Origin: Synergistaceae bacterium
GTDB taxonomy: Bacteria > Synergistota > Synergistia > Synergistales > Aminobacteriaceae
Length of the DNA stretch: 64,000 bases
Direction: 5' to 3'
Assembly: GCA_018436595.1 (NCBI GenBank)
Contig: JAHDLC010000022.1
Location: 124,001 to 188,000 of the forward strand
Shown here: one piece after another, positions 56,685 through 64,000 of the stretch
Layout of the letters: the number at the start of each line of letters is the position of its first letter
Numbering within the stretch: the first letter of the stretch is position 1
Program-made: the position numbers and the translations under genes
The notes under the pieces: model-generated
Databases searched by the model: none
Told to the model about the DNA's origin: nothing
The model's input: only the letters and a program-made list of their open reading frames with translations

Positions 56685-57364
56685 TGCGGCAGGCCCAAAA
56701 AAACGGAACTGCCCCTCTCTACGAGATCAGGGACCTCGTCTGCGCCTATGGAGACGAACCGGTACTGCATATCGACCGGCTGGACATTTCCTCCGACGGT
56801 CCCACCGCCTTCGTCGGCCATAACGGCAGCGGCAAGAGCACCCTCCTGAAGGCCCTTGCCTTCCTTCTGAAACCCGCGGCAGGCACCATACGCTTTCTGG
56901 GGGAACCCACGGAAGAGCGGGAAGGGGAACTCCGCAGGGAAGTGACCCTCCTCCTCCAGGAACCCTATCTCCTCCGGCGTTCCGTCTTCGAGAACGTGGC
57001 CTACGGCCTTCGGGCCCGGGGGGCCACGGACCGTCTTGTTGAACGGGTCGCCGAAGCCCTTCAAATGGTCGGTCTCCCCCCGGACTTCGGAAAAAGAGAA
57101 TGGTTCAGGCTCTCCGGGGGGGAATCCCGGAGAGTGGCCCTAGCCTCCCGACTTGCCCTCCGGACGAAGGTCCTTCTCCTCGACGAACCCACCGCCAATG
57201 TGGACGAAGAAAACGCCCTTCTCATGGCCCGGGTGATCGGGGAAGCCCGGGAAAAATGGGGTACAGTCTCCCTCATTGCCTCCCACGATATCCAGTGGCT
57301 CGACGGTGTCTGCGGCAGGCGCATCCTCATGAGGCGGGGAAAAATCGAGAGCATTTCCGCCTGA
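56681..57364 (+). CDS. tupC: Tungstate ABC transporter ATPase TupC
   Basis: The 227-aa ABC ATPase has Walker A GHNGSGKST (46-54), signature LSGGESRRV, Walker B VLLLDEPTANVD and the His-switch ASHDIQWL. It powers the TupB permease. Context and the Moco/W-type riboswitch support tungstate; molybdate remains possible. Start at 56681 has GCAGGAGGAC upstream, inside the end of tupB. Confidence 0.85.
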   Translation: MMRQAQKNGTAPLYEIRDLVCAYGDEPVLHIDRLDISSDGPTAFVGHNGSGKSTLLKALAFLLKPAAGTIRFLGEPTEEREGELRREVTLLLQEPYLLRRSVFENVAYGLRARGATDRLVERVAEALQMVGLPPDFGKREWFRLSGGESRRVALASRLALRTKVLLLDEPTANVDEENALLMARVIGEAREKWGTVSLIASHDIQWLDGVCGRRILMRRGKIESISA

Positions 57365-57453
57365 AAACCGCCCATTTTCTTTCCCTGCTTTTTGTTGTGG
57401 CGGGAACGGGTATATGTTATGCTTCCCCCATAATAGAAGTTCCGGAGGATTCC

Positions 57454-58077
57454 ATGACATTCGAACGCGGAAATGAAGAAAAATGGACGGTAGGGGAGAT
57501 TCTTTCAGCCATGGCGGGAACGGAACACCCACGGTACATCCAGAAAATAGTGACCCAGCTGCAGCAGTGGATGGAGGAATCGCTCACATCCGAGACCGCC
57601 GAACATGACGGCGATCCTCTCTCCGCGCTCTTTGACAGCGTACTCGAGGCCGACGGGGAGAAACTCTTCACCCAGCTCGAGTGGGTGGACGACTGCGCCG
57701 ATCTCCTTCCCAACCTGAAAAAGCCCTCAGGCCACGAGGACGCCGTCGTCCTCAACGTGGGTCCCACCGATTTCGAGGACAGCCTCCGCATGGCCATCGA
57801 CTACGCATCCCTCTTCAACCGGAAGCTCTGCCGCAGGGTGTGGATGATCAGCGACACCTTTATCATCGGCGACGTCTACCGGTACATCTCCCACATCCGG
57901 GCCCTCGGCTCACAGGGCATCGCCTTCCGGTTCCTCCTGGTCACCCCCTGGGGCTGGACGGAAATACCCCTTGCCGCCGACGGCACTCCCGGCAACCGGA
58001 TGATATGGAACAACCGGAAGGGCGGAGCGGCTCCGGGAGAAGACGAAAGAAAACGGGACGACCGTTTGACGAGGTAG
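57454..58077 (+). CDS. Protein of unknown function
   Basis: A 207-aa soluble acidic protein, MTFERGNEEKWTVGEILSAMAGTEHPRYIQKIVTQLQ..., ending in a basic tail. A first half of helices (EILSAMAGTEH, LQQWMEESL) precedes a mixed alpha/beta half with VWMISDTFIIGDVYRYISHI that could be a Rossmann-like strand-helix unit. I recognise no family. ATG chosen for GGAGG 7 nt upstream; the open frame continues further up only as a shadow of tupC. It lies alone between tupC and tRNA-Pro. Confidence 0.6.
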   Translation: MTFERGNEEKWTVGEILSAMAGTEHPRYIQKIVTQLQQWMEESLTSETAEHDGDPLSALFDSVLEADGEKLFTQLEWVDDCADLLPNLKKPSGHEDAVVLNVGPTDFEDSLRMAIDYASLFNRKLCRRVWMISDTFIIGDVYRYISHIRALGSQGIAFRFLLVTPWGWTEIPLAADGTPGNRMIWNNRKGGAAPGEDERKRDDRLTR

Positions 58078-58137
58078 GCCCGGGGGTGTTACAATCTTCG
58101 CCGTTGCCGGAATACCATCTCCGGCAGCGCGGTGTTT

Positions 58138-58215
<78 letters not shown>

Positions 58216-58228
58216 TTTGGGAACTGAG

Positions 58229-58262
58229 GAGAGGTTCCGGCACACGCCGGGACCTCTTTTTT
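58229..58262 (+). terminator. Terminator after tRNA-Pro
   Basis: GAGGTTCCGG/CCGGGACCTC stem (one G-U pair) with a CACACG loop is followed by TTTTTT. Confidence 0.88.
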
Positions 58263-58277
58263 CTCACGAACCGTCGA

Positions 58278-58306
58278 TTGACTAATACTGACTAATTTGC
58301 TAAAAT
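58278..58306 (+). promoter_or_regulatory. Promoter of smpB
   Basis: TTGACT (58278-58283) and TAAAAT (58301-58306) are separated by 17 bp, 18 nt before the start codon; likely drives smpB and ssrA together. Confidence 0.8.
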
Positions 58307-58324
58307 TTTCATCGGAGAGAAAAA

Positions 58325-58789
58325 ATGACTGACCGGACAGTAGCGCAGAATCGAAAAGCCCGACATGACTACTTCATCCTTGAGACCTTTGAATGCGGCA
58401 TCGTCCTCACGGGCACGGAGATCAAATCCGTCCGGGACGGCAAGGTCAACCTCAAGGAAGGCTATGCGCTGATCCGGAACGGCGAGCTCTGGCTCGTGGG
58501 GGTTCACATCTCCCCCTACGAAAAGGGCAGCTACTATAACCACGAACCTCTCCGGGACCGGAAGCTCCTGATGAGGAAGAACGAAATTCTTCGCCTCTTC
58601 TCGAAGGTCCGGGAAAAAGGGCTTACCCTCGTTCCTCTCTCGGTGTACCTCAAGGAGGGAAGGCGGGCCAAGGTGGAACTGGCCCTGGTCAAGGGGAAAC
58701 TGCTCCACGACAAGCGCGACTCCATCGCCGAAAGGGATGCGAAGCGTGACATGGAGCGGGCGGTTCGGCAGAGAAACAGGGACGATTAA
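58325..58789 (+). CDS. smpB: tmRNA-binding protein SmpB
   Basis: SmpB binds tmRNA and brings it to stalled ribosomes for trans-translation. The 154-aa protein has the usual beta-barrel core (NRKARHDYFILETFECGIVLTGTEIKSVR, HISPYEKGSYYNHEP, LLMRKNEI) and a basic C-terminal tail (KRDMERAVRQRNRDD). It lies 12 nt upstream of ssrA, the natural partner. Confidence 0.97.
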   Translation: MTDRTVAQNRKARHDYFILETFECGIVLTGTEIKSVRDGKVNLKEGYALIRNGELWLVGVHISPYEKGSYYNHEPLRDRKLLMRKNEILRLFSKVREKGLTLVPLSVYLKEGRRAKVELALVKGKLLHDKRDSIAERDAKRDMERAVRQRNRDD

Positions 58790-58801
58790 ATTGCCAATCA
58801 T

Positions 58802-59153
58802 GGGGCCGACTGGTCTCGACGGCAAGACGGAGGGTCTGGAAGAGCGGGCCGAGGTCGTCCGAACCTCGTTAAACGCGGACACAAAAACAAACGTCAACAA
58901 CAATAACTACGCACTGGCTGCTTAATGCAGTCACGTCTTACGCGGCAGCAGCCGCCGTTACTGCGTAAGGCGACACAAAATGGCGGATGCTTTTCGGGGA
59001 GTGTCTCCGGTCCCGGAAAAAAGATAAGGGGGCTTGGGCGAGAAAATCCTGTTCCCGGGAGTTTTGAGCCGACACTAAATCGGGAACTACGCCCGTAGCG
59101 CTTCCACGGCTGGCCCTTGTCGGACGGGGGTTCGATTCCCCCCGGCTCCACCA
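58802..59153 (+). ncRNA. ssrA: Transfer-messenger RNA
   Basis: One-piece tmRNA: 5' end GGGGCCGACTGG pairs with the 3' CGGCTCC-A-CCA, and the T-arm GGGTTCGATTCCC is canonical. The tag reading frame ends ...AAC GTC AAC AAC AAT AAC TAC GCA CTG GCT GCT TAA, giving NVNNNNYALAA with the typical YALAA degron. The codon before AAC is ACA rather than the usual GCA resume codon. It also forms the integration site of the downstream element. Confidence 0.95.
59128..59153 (+). other. Probable attachment site (attL) at the tmRNA 3' end
   Basis: The terminal T-arm/acceptor sequence of ssrA is followed 175 nt later by a tyrosine integrase gene. tmRNA 3' ends are classic attB sites. The matching direct repeat on the right side lies outside the window. 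Confidence 0.6.
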
Positions 59154-59185
59154 GACTTAATAATCAGGAATAGTCAGAAGAGAGG

Positions 59186-59213
59186 AAAACCCGGCCAAAT
59201 ACCGGGTTTTTCG
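59186..59213 (+). terminator. Terminator after ssrA
   Basis: AAAACCCGG/CCGGGTTTTT hairpin with a seven-base loop, followed by T residues. It lies inside the integrated element and so may have been brought in by it. Confidence 0.82.
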
Positions 59214-59254
59214 CTTTTCTGGTTTCAACGCGTTTCATGGTTTTTCATCGAAAT

Positions 59255-59283
59255 TTGACATTTTTTCGTCCTAACCGTATAGT
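59255..59283 (+). promoter_or_regulatory. Promoter of the integrase gene
   Basis: TTGACA (59255-59260) and TATAGT (59278-59283), spacer exactly 17 bp. The following leader has an imperfect inverted repeat (CCCGTATAT...ATATACGACGGG), a possible operator. Confidence 0.8.
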
Positions 59284-59328
59284 CCCGTATATAGAACAGG
59301 GTGAAAATATACGACGGGAGGGGAGACA

Positions 59329-60471
59329 ATGCCGCTCACAGAAAAGCAGGTAAAGGCCCTCAAACCCCGAGAGAAGGTATCAGTTTTCTCTGACGGTAAC
59401 GGGCTCATTCTCGAAGTCCACCCCACGGGAAGGAAAACATGGATTGCCCGGCTATGGATTCAGGGGAAAGAGAAAAGGAAAACCCTTGGCCAGTTTCCCG
59501 ATATGCCCCTTCGGACGGCCAGGGTTCAAAACATCCTTTTACGGGAGAAGCCCGAAGAAGCCCGCGAGAAGGAAAAGCTGTTTGGTGAAGTCGCGGAGGA
59601 ATGGCTTTCTGTCCGGGTGGCAAATACGGTAAAAGATAATCACCTTCGGACAATAGAGCTCCGTATATCGAAATATATCGAACCGGCCCTTTTCTCAACT
59701 CCAATCAACGACGTCACCGCGCCCCAGGTTCTTACACTTCTTAGGCTTGTAGAATCCTCCGGCTTCGTCGAAACGGCCCACAGGGTACGAAATATCATCA
59801 GTCAGATTTTCCGCTTTGGCGTCGCGTGCGGTTATTGCTCCGGTGATCCGGCCGCCCTTTTGTCAGCCGCCTTAAAACCGTCGAAGTCAAAACCATTTCC
59901 AGCCGTCACAACCGAGCCCGAGCTGAAAAAACTCGTCAGCGATATTCTGAGCTACCAACAGCCCATGATGAGATATGCCCTTCTCTTTTCCCTTCTCACG
60001 GCTGCCCGCCCTGGTGAAGTCCGAGCGGCCGAGTGGAAGGAAATAGACCTGGAGAAAAAGACCTGGACTATCCCGGCCGAAAAAATGAAAATGGGCCTGG
60101 AACATACGGTTCCCCTGAGCAGTCAGATTGTGGAAGTTCTCGAGGGCTTGCACCTTTTGACGGGGAATACCAAGTTCCTTTTTCCCGGAGCCAGGACGAA
60201 CAGCCGGCCAATGTCCGACGCGGGGGTAAGGGCAGCGCTCCGGTATATGGGATACCGGAAAGAGGATTTTACCCCTCACGGATTCAGGGCCACCTTCTCA
60301 ACCTTCGCCAATGAGTCAGGAATCTTTTCTCCGGACGTGATAGAGGCAGCGCTAGCCCATCAGGATACAAACGCCATCCGAAGGGTTTATAACCGCGCCG
60401 CCTATTGGGAAGAACGGGTGAAATTAGCACAATGGTGGGGTGATTATGTTTTCAGCCTCACGGGGAAATAA
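59329..60471 (+). CDS. int: Tyrosine site-specific integrase (P4 type)
   Basis: The 380-aa recombinase has an N-terminal DUF4102-like arm-binding domain (LTEKQVKALKPREK, GNGLILEVHPTGRKTW), a core-binding domain and the catalytic domain with Arg227 (ARPGEVRAAEW), His317 and Arg320 (HGFRATFST), His344 (ALAHQD) and nucleophile Tyr354 (RVYNRA). It inserts the element at the adjacent ssrA end. Base usage is more AT-rich than the chromosome to its left, consistent with transfer. Ribosome site GGGAGGGG. Confidence 0.94.
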   Translation: MPLTEKQVKALKPREKVSVFSDGNGLILEVHPTGRKTWIARLWIQGKEKRKTLGQFPDMPLRTARVQNILLREKPEEAREKEKLFGEVAEEWLSVRVANTVKDNHLRTIELRISKYIEPALFSTPINDVTAPQVLTLLRLVESSGFVETAHRVRNIISQIFRFGVACGYCSGDPAALLSAALKPSKSKPFPAVTTEPELKKLVSDILSYQQPMMRYALLFSLLTAARPGEVRAAEWKEIDLEKKTWTIPAEKMKMGLEHTVPLSSQIVEVLEGLHLLTGNTKFLFPGARTNSRPMSDAGVRAALRYMGYRKEDFTPHGFRATFSTFANESGIFSPDVIEAALAHQDTNAIRRVYNRAAYWEERVKLAQWWGDYVFSLTGK

Positions 60472-60497
60472 ACGCCCGCGAGAAGGAAAAGAAAAAA

Positions 60498-60526
60498 GGG
60501 AGCCGTGAAAGGCTCCCCTTCTTTTG
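60498..60526. terminator. Bidirectional terminator between integrase and the convergent gene
   Basis: GGGAGCC/GGCTCCC hairpin with loop GTGAAA, followed by CTTCTTTT on plus and CTTTTTTCTTTTCC on minus. Confidence 0.85.
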
Positions 60527-60542
60527 GTTTTGAAAGGCCCTT

Positions 60543-60944
60543 TTAAGCGCTTCGCTTTTCTACCGGTACCGGATGGTTTTCCCTCATTTGCCTTATCCCT
60601 TGCGCAAGGAAACTCCCTGTGATTTTTAGGGCGTCAAGCTGAGTTTCAACCAACGGAAGATATAGTGAGGAATCACAAACCAGGTCATCCCTTTTCTGGA
60701 CAGCTTTCTCATAAGAATACCCTAGCTTAGCGGCCTCGAAAATTCCCTCTGCGTCGCTGGCCAGCTTGCCGATAATAGATAAGACCCGCTCAATGGTACC
60801 TGTCATGAGGTTAAGGGAATCTTCGATGTATATCAGGGAAAATTCTTTGAGGTTGGGCGTTGCTTTGACGTCGATAAGCGAACCGGGTATTCTGTATGTC
60901 TCTTCTTCCACAGTTTTTTCAATGCCTTTTCCTTGTGATATCAT
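60543..60944 (-). CDS. Hypothetical protein of the integrated element
   Basis: A 133-aa mostly helical soluble protein, MISQGKGIEKTVEEETYRIPGSL..., with LNLMTGTIERVLSIIGKLASDAEGIFEAAKLG resembling a four-helix protein. No family recognised. ATG at 60944 is selected because GAAAGGAGC is 7 nt upstream. It follows the excisionase-like gene on the same strand, 78 nt downstream, and may be co-transcribed. Confidence 0.65.
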   Translation of the reverse strand: MISQGKGIEKTVEEETYRIPGSLIDVKATPNLKEFSLIYIEDSLNLMTGTIERVLSIIGKLASDAEGIFEAAKLGYSYEKAVQKRDDLVCDSSLYLPLVETQLDALKITGSFLAQGIRQMRENHPVPVEKRSA

Positions 60945-61022
60945 TGTGGTGCTCCTTTCTTCCCGCATGGGGGATTGTGAGTATAAAGGGGTTTTCGCCT
61001 TGCCTGGGGGATACCCCTTTTT

Positions 61023-61202
61023 TTATTCCTTCCGTGTCCCATCTCTTGCCAGTTCCTCTAATGCACTTTCCGGAATGCGCCATACCCTGCCGAGTTTCAC
61101 CCCCCGTATTTTCCCCTTTCTGAGCCAATCGCCCAAAGTGATAGGGGAGATGGAAAGTATCTTTGCCGCCTCTTCCTTGCTGTAAAGTTTTTCAACGGTC
61201 AA
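61023..61202 (-). CDS. Small excisionase-family/MerR-like HTH protein
   Basis: A 59-aa protein with SKEEAAKILSISPITLGDWLRKGKIRGVKLGRVWRI, the helix-turn-helix plus wing pattern of the excisionase-family DNA-binding domain. The start is TTG at 61202, with GGAGGTG 6-7 nt upstream. It probably acts as the recombination directionality factor for the integrase or as a regulator. Too short for a 60-codon ORF cut-off, so easily missed. Confidence 0.85.
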   Translation of the reverse strand: MTVEKLYSKEEAAKILSISPITLGDWLRKGKIRGVKLGRVWRIPESALEELARDGTRKE

Positions 61203-61222
61203 TATATCACCTCCACGAGAGC

Positions 61223-61251
61223 ATTTTACATTATTTCAAATCAGTTGTAAA
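61223..61251 (-). promoter_or_regulatory. Promoter of the excisionase-like gene
   Basis: On the minus strand TTTACA (61251-61246) and TAAAAT (61228-61223) are separated by 17 bp, about 20 nt before the TTG start. Confidence 0.75.
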
Positions 61252-61408
61252 TATCCCAAGTCAGTTTTTCGTATAGGAGGGTGTTTTTCATTTGGGGGAG
61301 TTGGGGCTTTCGGAAGGGCTCCGTTCTTAGGGCTCTAGCATCAAAGGCCGATAGACTGACGCCCGCGAGGGCGGGGGTGTCCACATTATGGATACCCTCA
61401 CCCCGGGA

Positions 61409-61609
61409 CTATATCGCTTCCACGTTCACGGCGCATTCACGCCCGCGGTCATCCGCCCCGGGTTCAAACTTTACAGTCTGCCCGCCCCGAAGCGTTTTGA
61501 AACCGTCCATTTTGATTTGTTTGAAGTGCACGAAATAATCCTTCTCATCTTCGCCAACGATGAATCCATATCCCTTTGCATCCCGAAACCACTTCACTTT
61601 ACCTTTCAA
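61409..61609 (-). CDS. Cold-shock domain protein (CspA-like) in the integrated element
   Basis: The 66-aa OB-fold protein has RNP1 (KGYGFI) and RNP2 (DYFVHF) and typical CspA spacing: MKGKVKWFRDAKGYGF. It binds single-stranded nucleic acid. Phage and element-borne copies are known. It lies on the minus strand between the terminase-side genes and the excisionase gene, with ribosome site AAAGGG. Confidence 0.9.
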   Translation of the reverse strand: MKGKVKWFRDAKGYGFIVGEDEKDYFVHFKQIKMDGFKTLRGGQTVKFEPGADDRGRECAVNVEAI

Positions 61610-61663
61610 TAAAAGGATCCCCTTTCACTTGCCTGGAATAGTGCCGGGGTATTACGTCCACTC

Positions 61664-61951
61664 TTAGGACACCCCGGCATGAGCTCCGGTACTCAGCGCC
61701 CCGGCCGGCGCAGCGGTCAAAGTGTTGGAGGACCTTCCCCGCCCGGTGGTGTTATTTTGAACATTCAAGCTGGACACCGCCACCTGGTCCAGAAACCCCG
61801 CGGATGGAATGACGCGGGGAATACTTTCATGGTAAGACCCCCCGGAGGGGGGAAGGGGCAAAGGTACGGCCCTCAGCCTAAAACCGCCGCCCTGGACTAG
61901 CCCTTCCGTGCCCGCGCCTTTTGCCCTCGGGGGGTAAAACCCGGGGCTCAT
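61664..61951 (-). CDS. Uncertain small ORF coupled to the small terminase gene
   Basis: A 95-codon frame starts with ATGA overlapping the stop of the small terminase gene, a layout that favours translation coupling. The product (MSPGFYPPRAKGAGTEGLVQ...) is rich in Gly, Ser and Pro with no motif, and several GC hairpins lie in the region, so it may equally be non-coding. The 336 nt between csp and the terminase gene hold nothing else I can support. Confidence 0.35.
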   Translation of the reverse strand: MSPGFYPPRAKGAGTEGLVQGGGFRLRAVPLPLPPSGGSYHESIPRVIPSAGFLDQVAVSSLNVQNNTTGRGRSSNTLTAAPAGALSTGAHAGVS

Positions 61952-62451
61952 TCAATATCAACGTCATCGTCATCAATATCATCGTCCCAGTTGTCGCCGT
62001 CCAGCAGCTTCCGCAGGAAAACCGAGTCTTTATCTGACGGGGGCGGCGGCGGCAAGTCCATCCTTCCCCTCGCGTCGGGGGAGAGCCCAAAGGCTTTTAC
62101 CCACGAGAGAAGGAGCTTTTGCGCCTGGTTGCTTGCGCTCTGGCATGGGTGGGCCTGTAGGCAGCCGTTCGGCGTCAGGACCGTCAACCCCTCTTCCGCT
62201 AACCGTTGCTCAGCCTCGCGCCATTTCGCGTATGTCAGGCAATAGGATTCAAGGGCGCATAAGTCCAGGCCGGTAAGCAGTCCCGCCACGTGGAGTGCCG
62301 GCGCAACCCGTTTCCATTCCTCTTTTGCCCTATCCGGCAGCCATTTTGGACACCTTGGGACTTTTCCCTTCTCAACAACGGGGGTATGTCGGCTTTTTCC
62401 CGGCAATCCTTCAAGCGCCCGTAAATGTGCCGGCTTTTTTCTTTGTGCCAT
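61948..62451 (-). CDS. Phage small terminase subunit, P27 family
   Basis: The 167-aa protein opens with MAQRKKPAHLRALEGLPGK, then has CPKWLPDRAKEEWKRVAPAL...LTGLDLCALESYCLTYAKWREAE and LQAHPCQSASNQAQKLLLSWVKAFGLSPDARGRM, the P27 terS pattern of a DNA-recognition helix region plus oligomerisation part. It ends in a run of aspartates. TerS selects phage DNA for packaging and needs a large terminase, which is not in the window. Start preceded by AAGGGGG 7-8 nt upstream. Confidence 0.9.
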   Translation of the reverse strand: MAQRKKPAHLRALEGLPGKSRHTPVVEKGKVPRCPKWLPDRAKEEWKRVAPALHVAGLLTGLDLCALESYCLTYAKWREAEQRLAEEGLTVLTPNGCLQAHPCQSASNQAQKLLLSWVKAFGLSPDARGRMDLPPPPPSDKDSVFLRKLLDGDNWDDDIDDDDVDIE

Positions 62452-62546
62452 TTATTAACCCCCCTTAATGTTCGAAATGAACTATTTCGCGTCTGCCCCT
62501 CGGGCGTTGGGCGTAGTCACGGGCGGGAGCTATCGCAAGCCCCCCC

Positions 62547-62933
62547 CTACCCCTCGCCAGGCTGGAATAACTCAATCAGCCATTGCTGAAACTTCTGTCG
62601 GTCCTCTTCCTTTATCCGGCCGCGCTTCCGTATTGATTCCCAGGGCAGCCCGTCCAGAAGCCCCCATATATAAGCCTGGGCTTTCAGGTTATCCAAACCC
62701 AAGAAGGCACGCGCTATTTTTACCAACCTGTCGGAACAGCCTTTCAAACAATCATCAATCTCGAGAAGCCGGAGCGCCTGGGGTGTACGTTCCCCACCTT
62801 GAACCCTGTCAGCCGCGAGAGAAGGGGAGATAAGATTCTCCGTTCTTTCACGCGCCTTGAGCAGCCGAATTGCCCGTTTTATGCTTTCCGCTTCCACTCT
62901 GACAATTTCCTCGATAAAGACCATGTAATTCAC
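62547..62933 (-). CDS. Hypothetical phage-type protein between capsid and small terminase
   Basis: A 128-aa helical protein, MNYMVFIEEIVRVEAESIKRA..., ending LLDGLPWESIRKRGRIKEEDRQKFQQWLIELF. The C-terminal part resembles a helix-turn-helix of late-regulator type, but no family can be named with certainty. GTG at 62933 is preferred because GGAGG is 7 nt upstream; the frame opens 15 codons earlier without a site. It occupies the gap between two structural/packaging genes. Confidence 0.6.
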   Translation of the reverse strand: MNYMVFIEEIVRVEAESIKRAIRLLKARERTENLISPSLAADRVQGGERTPQALRLLEIDDCLKGCSDRLVKIARAFLGLDNLKAQAYIWGLLDGLPWESIRKRGRIKEEDRQKFQQWLIELFQPGEG

Positions 62934-62996
62934 AGGCAGCCCTCCAGACGAAAAAGGATAAGGGGCGTCGCGGGACACGGCGCCCCTATGCCATGC

Positions 62997-64000
62997 TTAA
63001 CCGACCGAGGGGATAATCCCCTTCACGATGGAGAACTGATTAGGCCGGGCAATCCCGACATCAGCCCGGAGGTATCCGCGTATGAGCACCTGCATTTTCT
63101 TGAAGGTATCAGCGTCGCCCACCCTGGAAGCCTCGAGGACAACCTGAGTCCTTATTCCAAAGTACAGGTTTTCCCAACCGCCGCAGAAAATGCAGGAAGC
63201 GTTATCGGCCTCACCCTGCACCTGGTCAATGGGAATCTGATTGCTGACCTTGAACTGCATCCCCGAGAGTCCCGGGGGCATCATGATAAACTGTCCTTCA
63301 CCGCTCAGGCTGTTCTCGAGTGCCGCCCATGTCCTGGGGGCGAAAACAAAGCCCGAGGGCGTCCCGTTCCCTTCGAGGACTTTCTGAGCAGCTTCAACGA
63401 ATTTCGAGTACCCCACAAGCGCCGCGCCGTCAGTTCCCATGCTCACGGCCCCCACGTTGGAGGTAAGGAAAATTCCCTTGGGCTCGGTAGTGCCGTTCCC
63501 TACCAGGGCCACCCTGTCGAGCTCAGCACCAAGCGCCCCGCTGATCGCCTTCATGATGAGCTCCCCGGCGTTGGGGGCGTCCTCGATAAGTTCAATGGAC
63601 GTCCTCACCAGGCAGCCGAGGGACTGAGCTTCAAAGCTCATGGCACCAAGCCCCATAGCGTCATCCTCGGTAATGGCGTCATTCTCAGCCCGCCAGTAAA
63701 CCGCCGGGTCTGTGTCAACCTTGGCCATTGTGAGGGTGGAGGTTGTCATGGGTACAGTCATTGCCCCGAGCCCGACACAAACGGACTGGTTCCGGGCCGC
63801 GTCCAGGACAAGCGCCGCCACGGGGGAGGGGATGAGATACCCGCCAGTCGAAGGGGTGCCGGTGCTCATCGCCCGCCGTTCAAAGTCCGCGTCAGCCCAG
63901 TTACCCGTAACGATTCCCCGGATAGCCTTGCCCATGTCGAAGCCTTCGGCAATGTTCCTTTCTTCCTGGGTAAGCGTCAGCCTGTCGGCAATCTTTTCCG
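62997..64000 (-). CDS. HK97-type phage major capsid protein, N-terminus beyond the window
   Basis: The frame is open to the right edge (…EKIADRLTLTQEERNIAEGFDMGK…), so at least 20 more residues are upstream of the Met at 63935. The body has HK97-fold features: STGGYLIPSPVAALVLD, VYWRAENDAITEDDA, RTSIELIEDA, GALGAELDRVALVGNGTTEPKGI and FAPRTWAALENS. Major capsid proteins of this fold assemble icosahedral heads and usually follow portal and protease genes, neither of which is seen here. Confidence 0.9.
   Translation of the reverse strand, partial: EKIADRLTLTQEERNIAEGFDMGKAIRGIVTGNWADADFERRAMSTGTPSTGGYLIPSPVAALVLDAARNQSVCVGLGAMTVPMTTSTLTMAKVDTDPAVYWRAENDAITEDDAMGLGAMSFEAQSLGCLVRTSIELIEDAPNAGELIMKAISGALGAELDRVALVGNGTTEPKGIFLTSNVGAVSMGTDGAALVGYSKFVEAAQKVLEGNGTPSGFVFAPRTWAALENSLSGEGQFIMMPPGLSGMQFKVSNQIPIDQVQGEADNASCIFCGGWENLYFGIRTQVVLEASRVGDADTFKKMQVLIRGYLRADVGIARPNQFSIVKGIIPSVG

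Noticed and set aside
60976-61022. Plus-oriented hairpin AAAGGGG...CCCCTTTTTTT as a terminator
   Set aside because: The loop is long, and no plus-strand gene ends there. It lies between two minus-strand genes, where its T-run is on the wrong side.
61679-61900. Plus-strand 73-codon ORF in the integrated element
   Set aside because: No ribosome site and no motif. It overlaps repetitive GC-rich hairpins antisense to the surrounding gene strand.

Overview
The window looks like a chromosomal segment of an anaerobic, amino-acid-fermenting, flagellated, high-GC bacterium, most likely of the Synergistota (Synergistaceae). This rests on a complete selenocysteine-dependent glycine reductase operon under a glycine riboswitch, an unusual bifurcating-type NAD(P)H:ferredoxin flavoprotein complex, NiFe-hydrogenase maturation genes, rubredoxin, tungstate uptake, NAD-type malic enzyme and FliD. 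The assignment is an inference; no 16S or database search was possible.

Layout. 1-2934: 3' part of a YmdB-type phosphodiesterase, then hypCDE on the minus strand. 3161-14363: a glycine/alanine block with an NSS-type Na+ symporter, a glycine riboswitch, grdX-trxA-grdE-grdA-grdB-grdC-grdD (UGA selenocysteine codons inside grdA and grdB), an Ala/Gly:cation symporter and alanine racemase. 14500-19354: transketolase, QueH-like protein, AIR-synthase-like protein, M24 peptidase and rubredoxin. 20003-32426: a dense co-directional housekeeping run (miaB, comEA, comEC, coaX, dus, lysS, ligA, gatCAB), then an EF-G-like GTPase and a fumarate-reductase-type flavoprotein.

36353-43257 (minus strand): a LivK-like binding protein and a three-gene operon resembling the Sporomusa-type (Stn) electron-bifurcating transhydrogenase: a NuoE-like protein, a NuoF-like protein and a 1095-aa fusion of NuoG-type FeS domains with a GltD/NfnB-type FAD/NADP(H) module. 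A glutaredoxin-like gene with a perfect palindrome in its leader lies beside it. 43689-57364: pgi, a lone PEP-synthase-type ATP-grasp protein, ttcA, an orphan NarL-type regulator, fliD, gmhB, a flippase-like protein, a methyltransferase, malic enzyme, an isochorismatase-fold hydrolase, and tupBC behind a candidate molybdenum/tungsten-cofactor riboswitch with an attenuator hairpin.

57454-64000: an unknown gene, tRNA-Pro(CGG), smpB and ssrA (tmRNA). Directly after the tmRNA 3' end an integrated phage-like element begins: tyrosine integrase, excisionase-like HTH, cold-shock protein, P27-type small terminase and an HK97-type capsid gene that runs off the right edge. Capsid and small terminase are separated by only one small gene, with no large terminase or portal in view.

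Taken together, the central genes suggest glycine import, glycine reduction to acetyl phosphate through the thioredoxin/selenoprotein chain, and redistribution of electrons among NADH, NADPH and ferredoxin. The two riboswitches tie expression to glycine and to Moco/tungsten cofactor supply.
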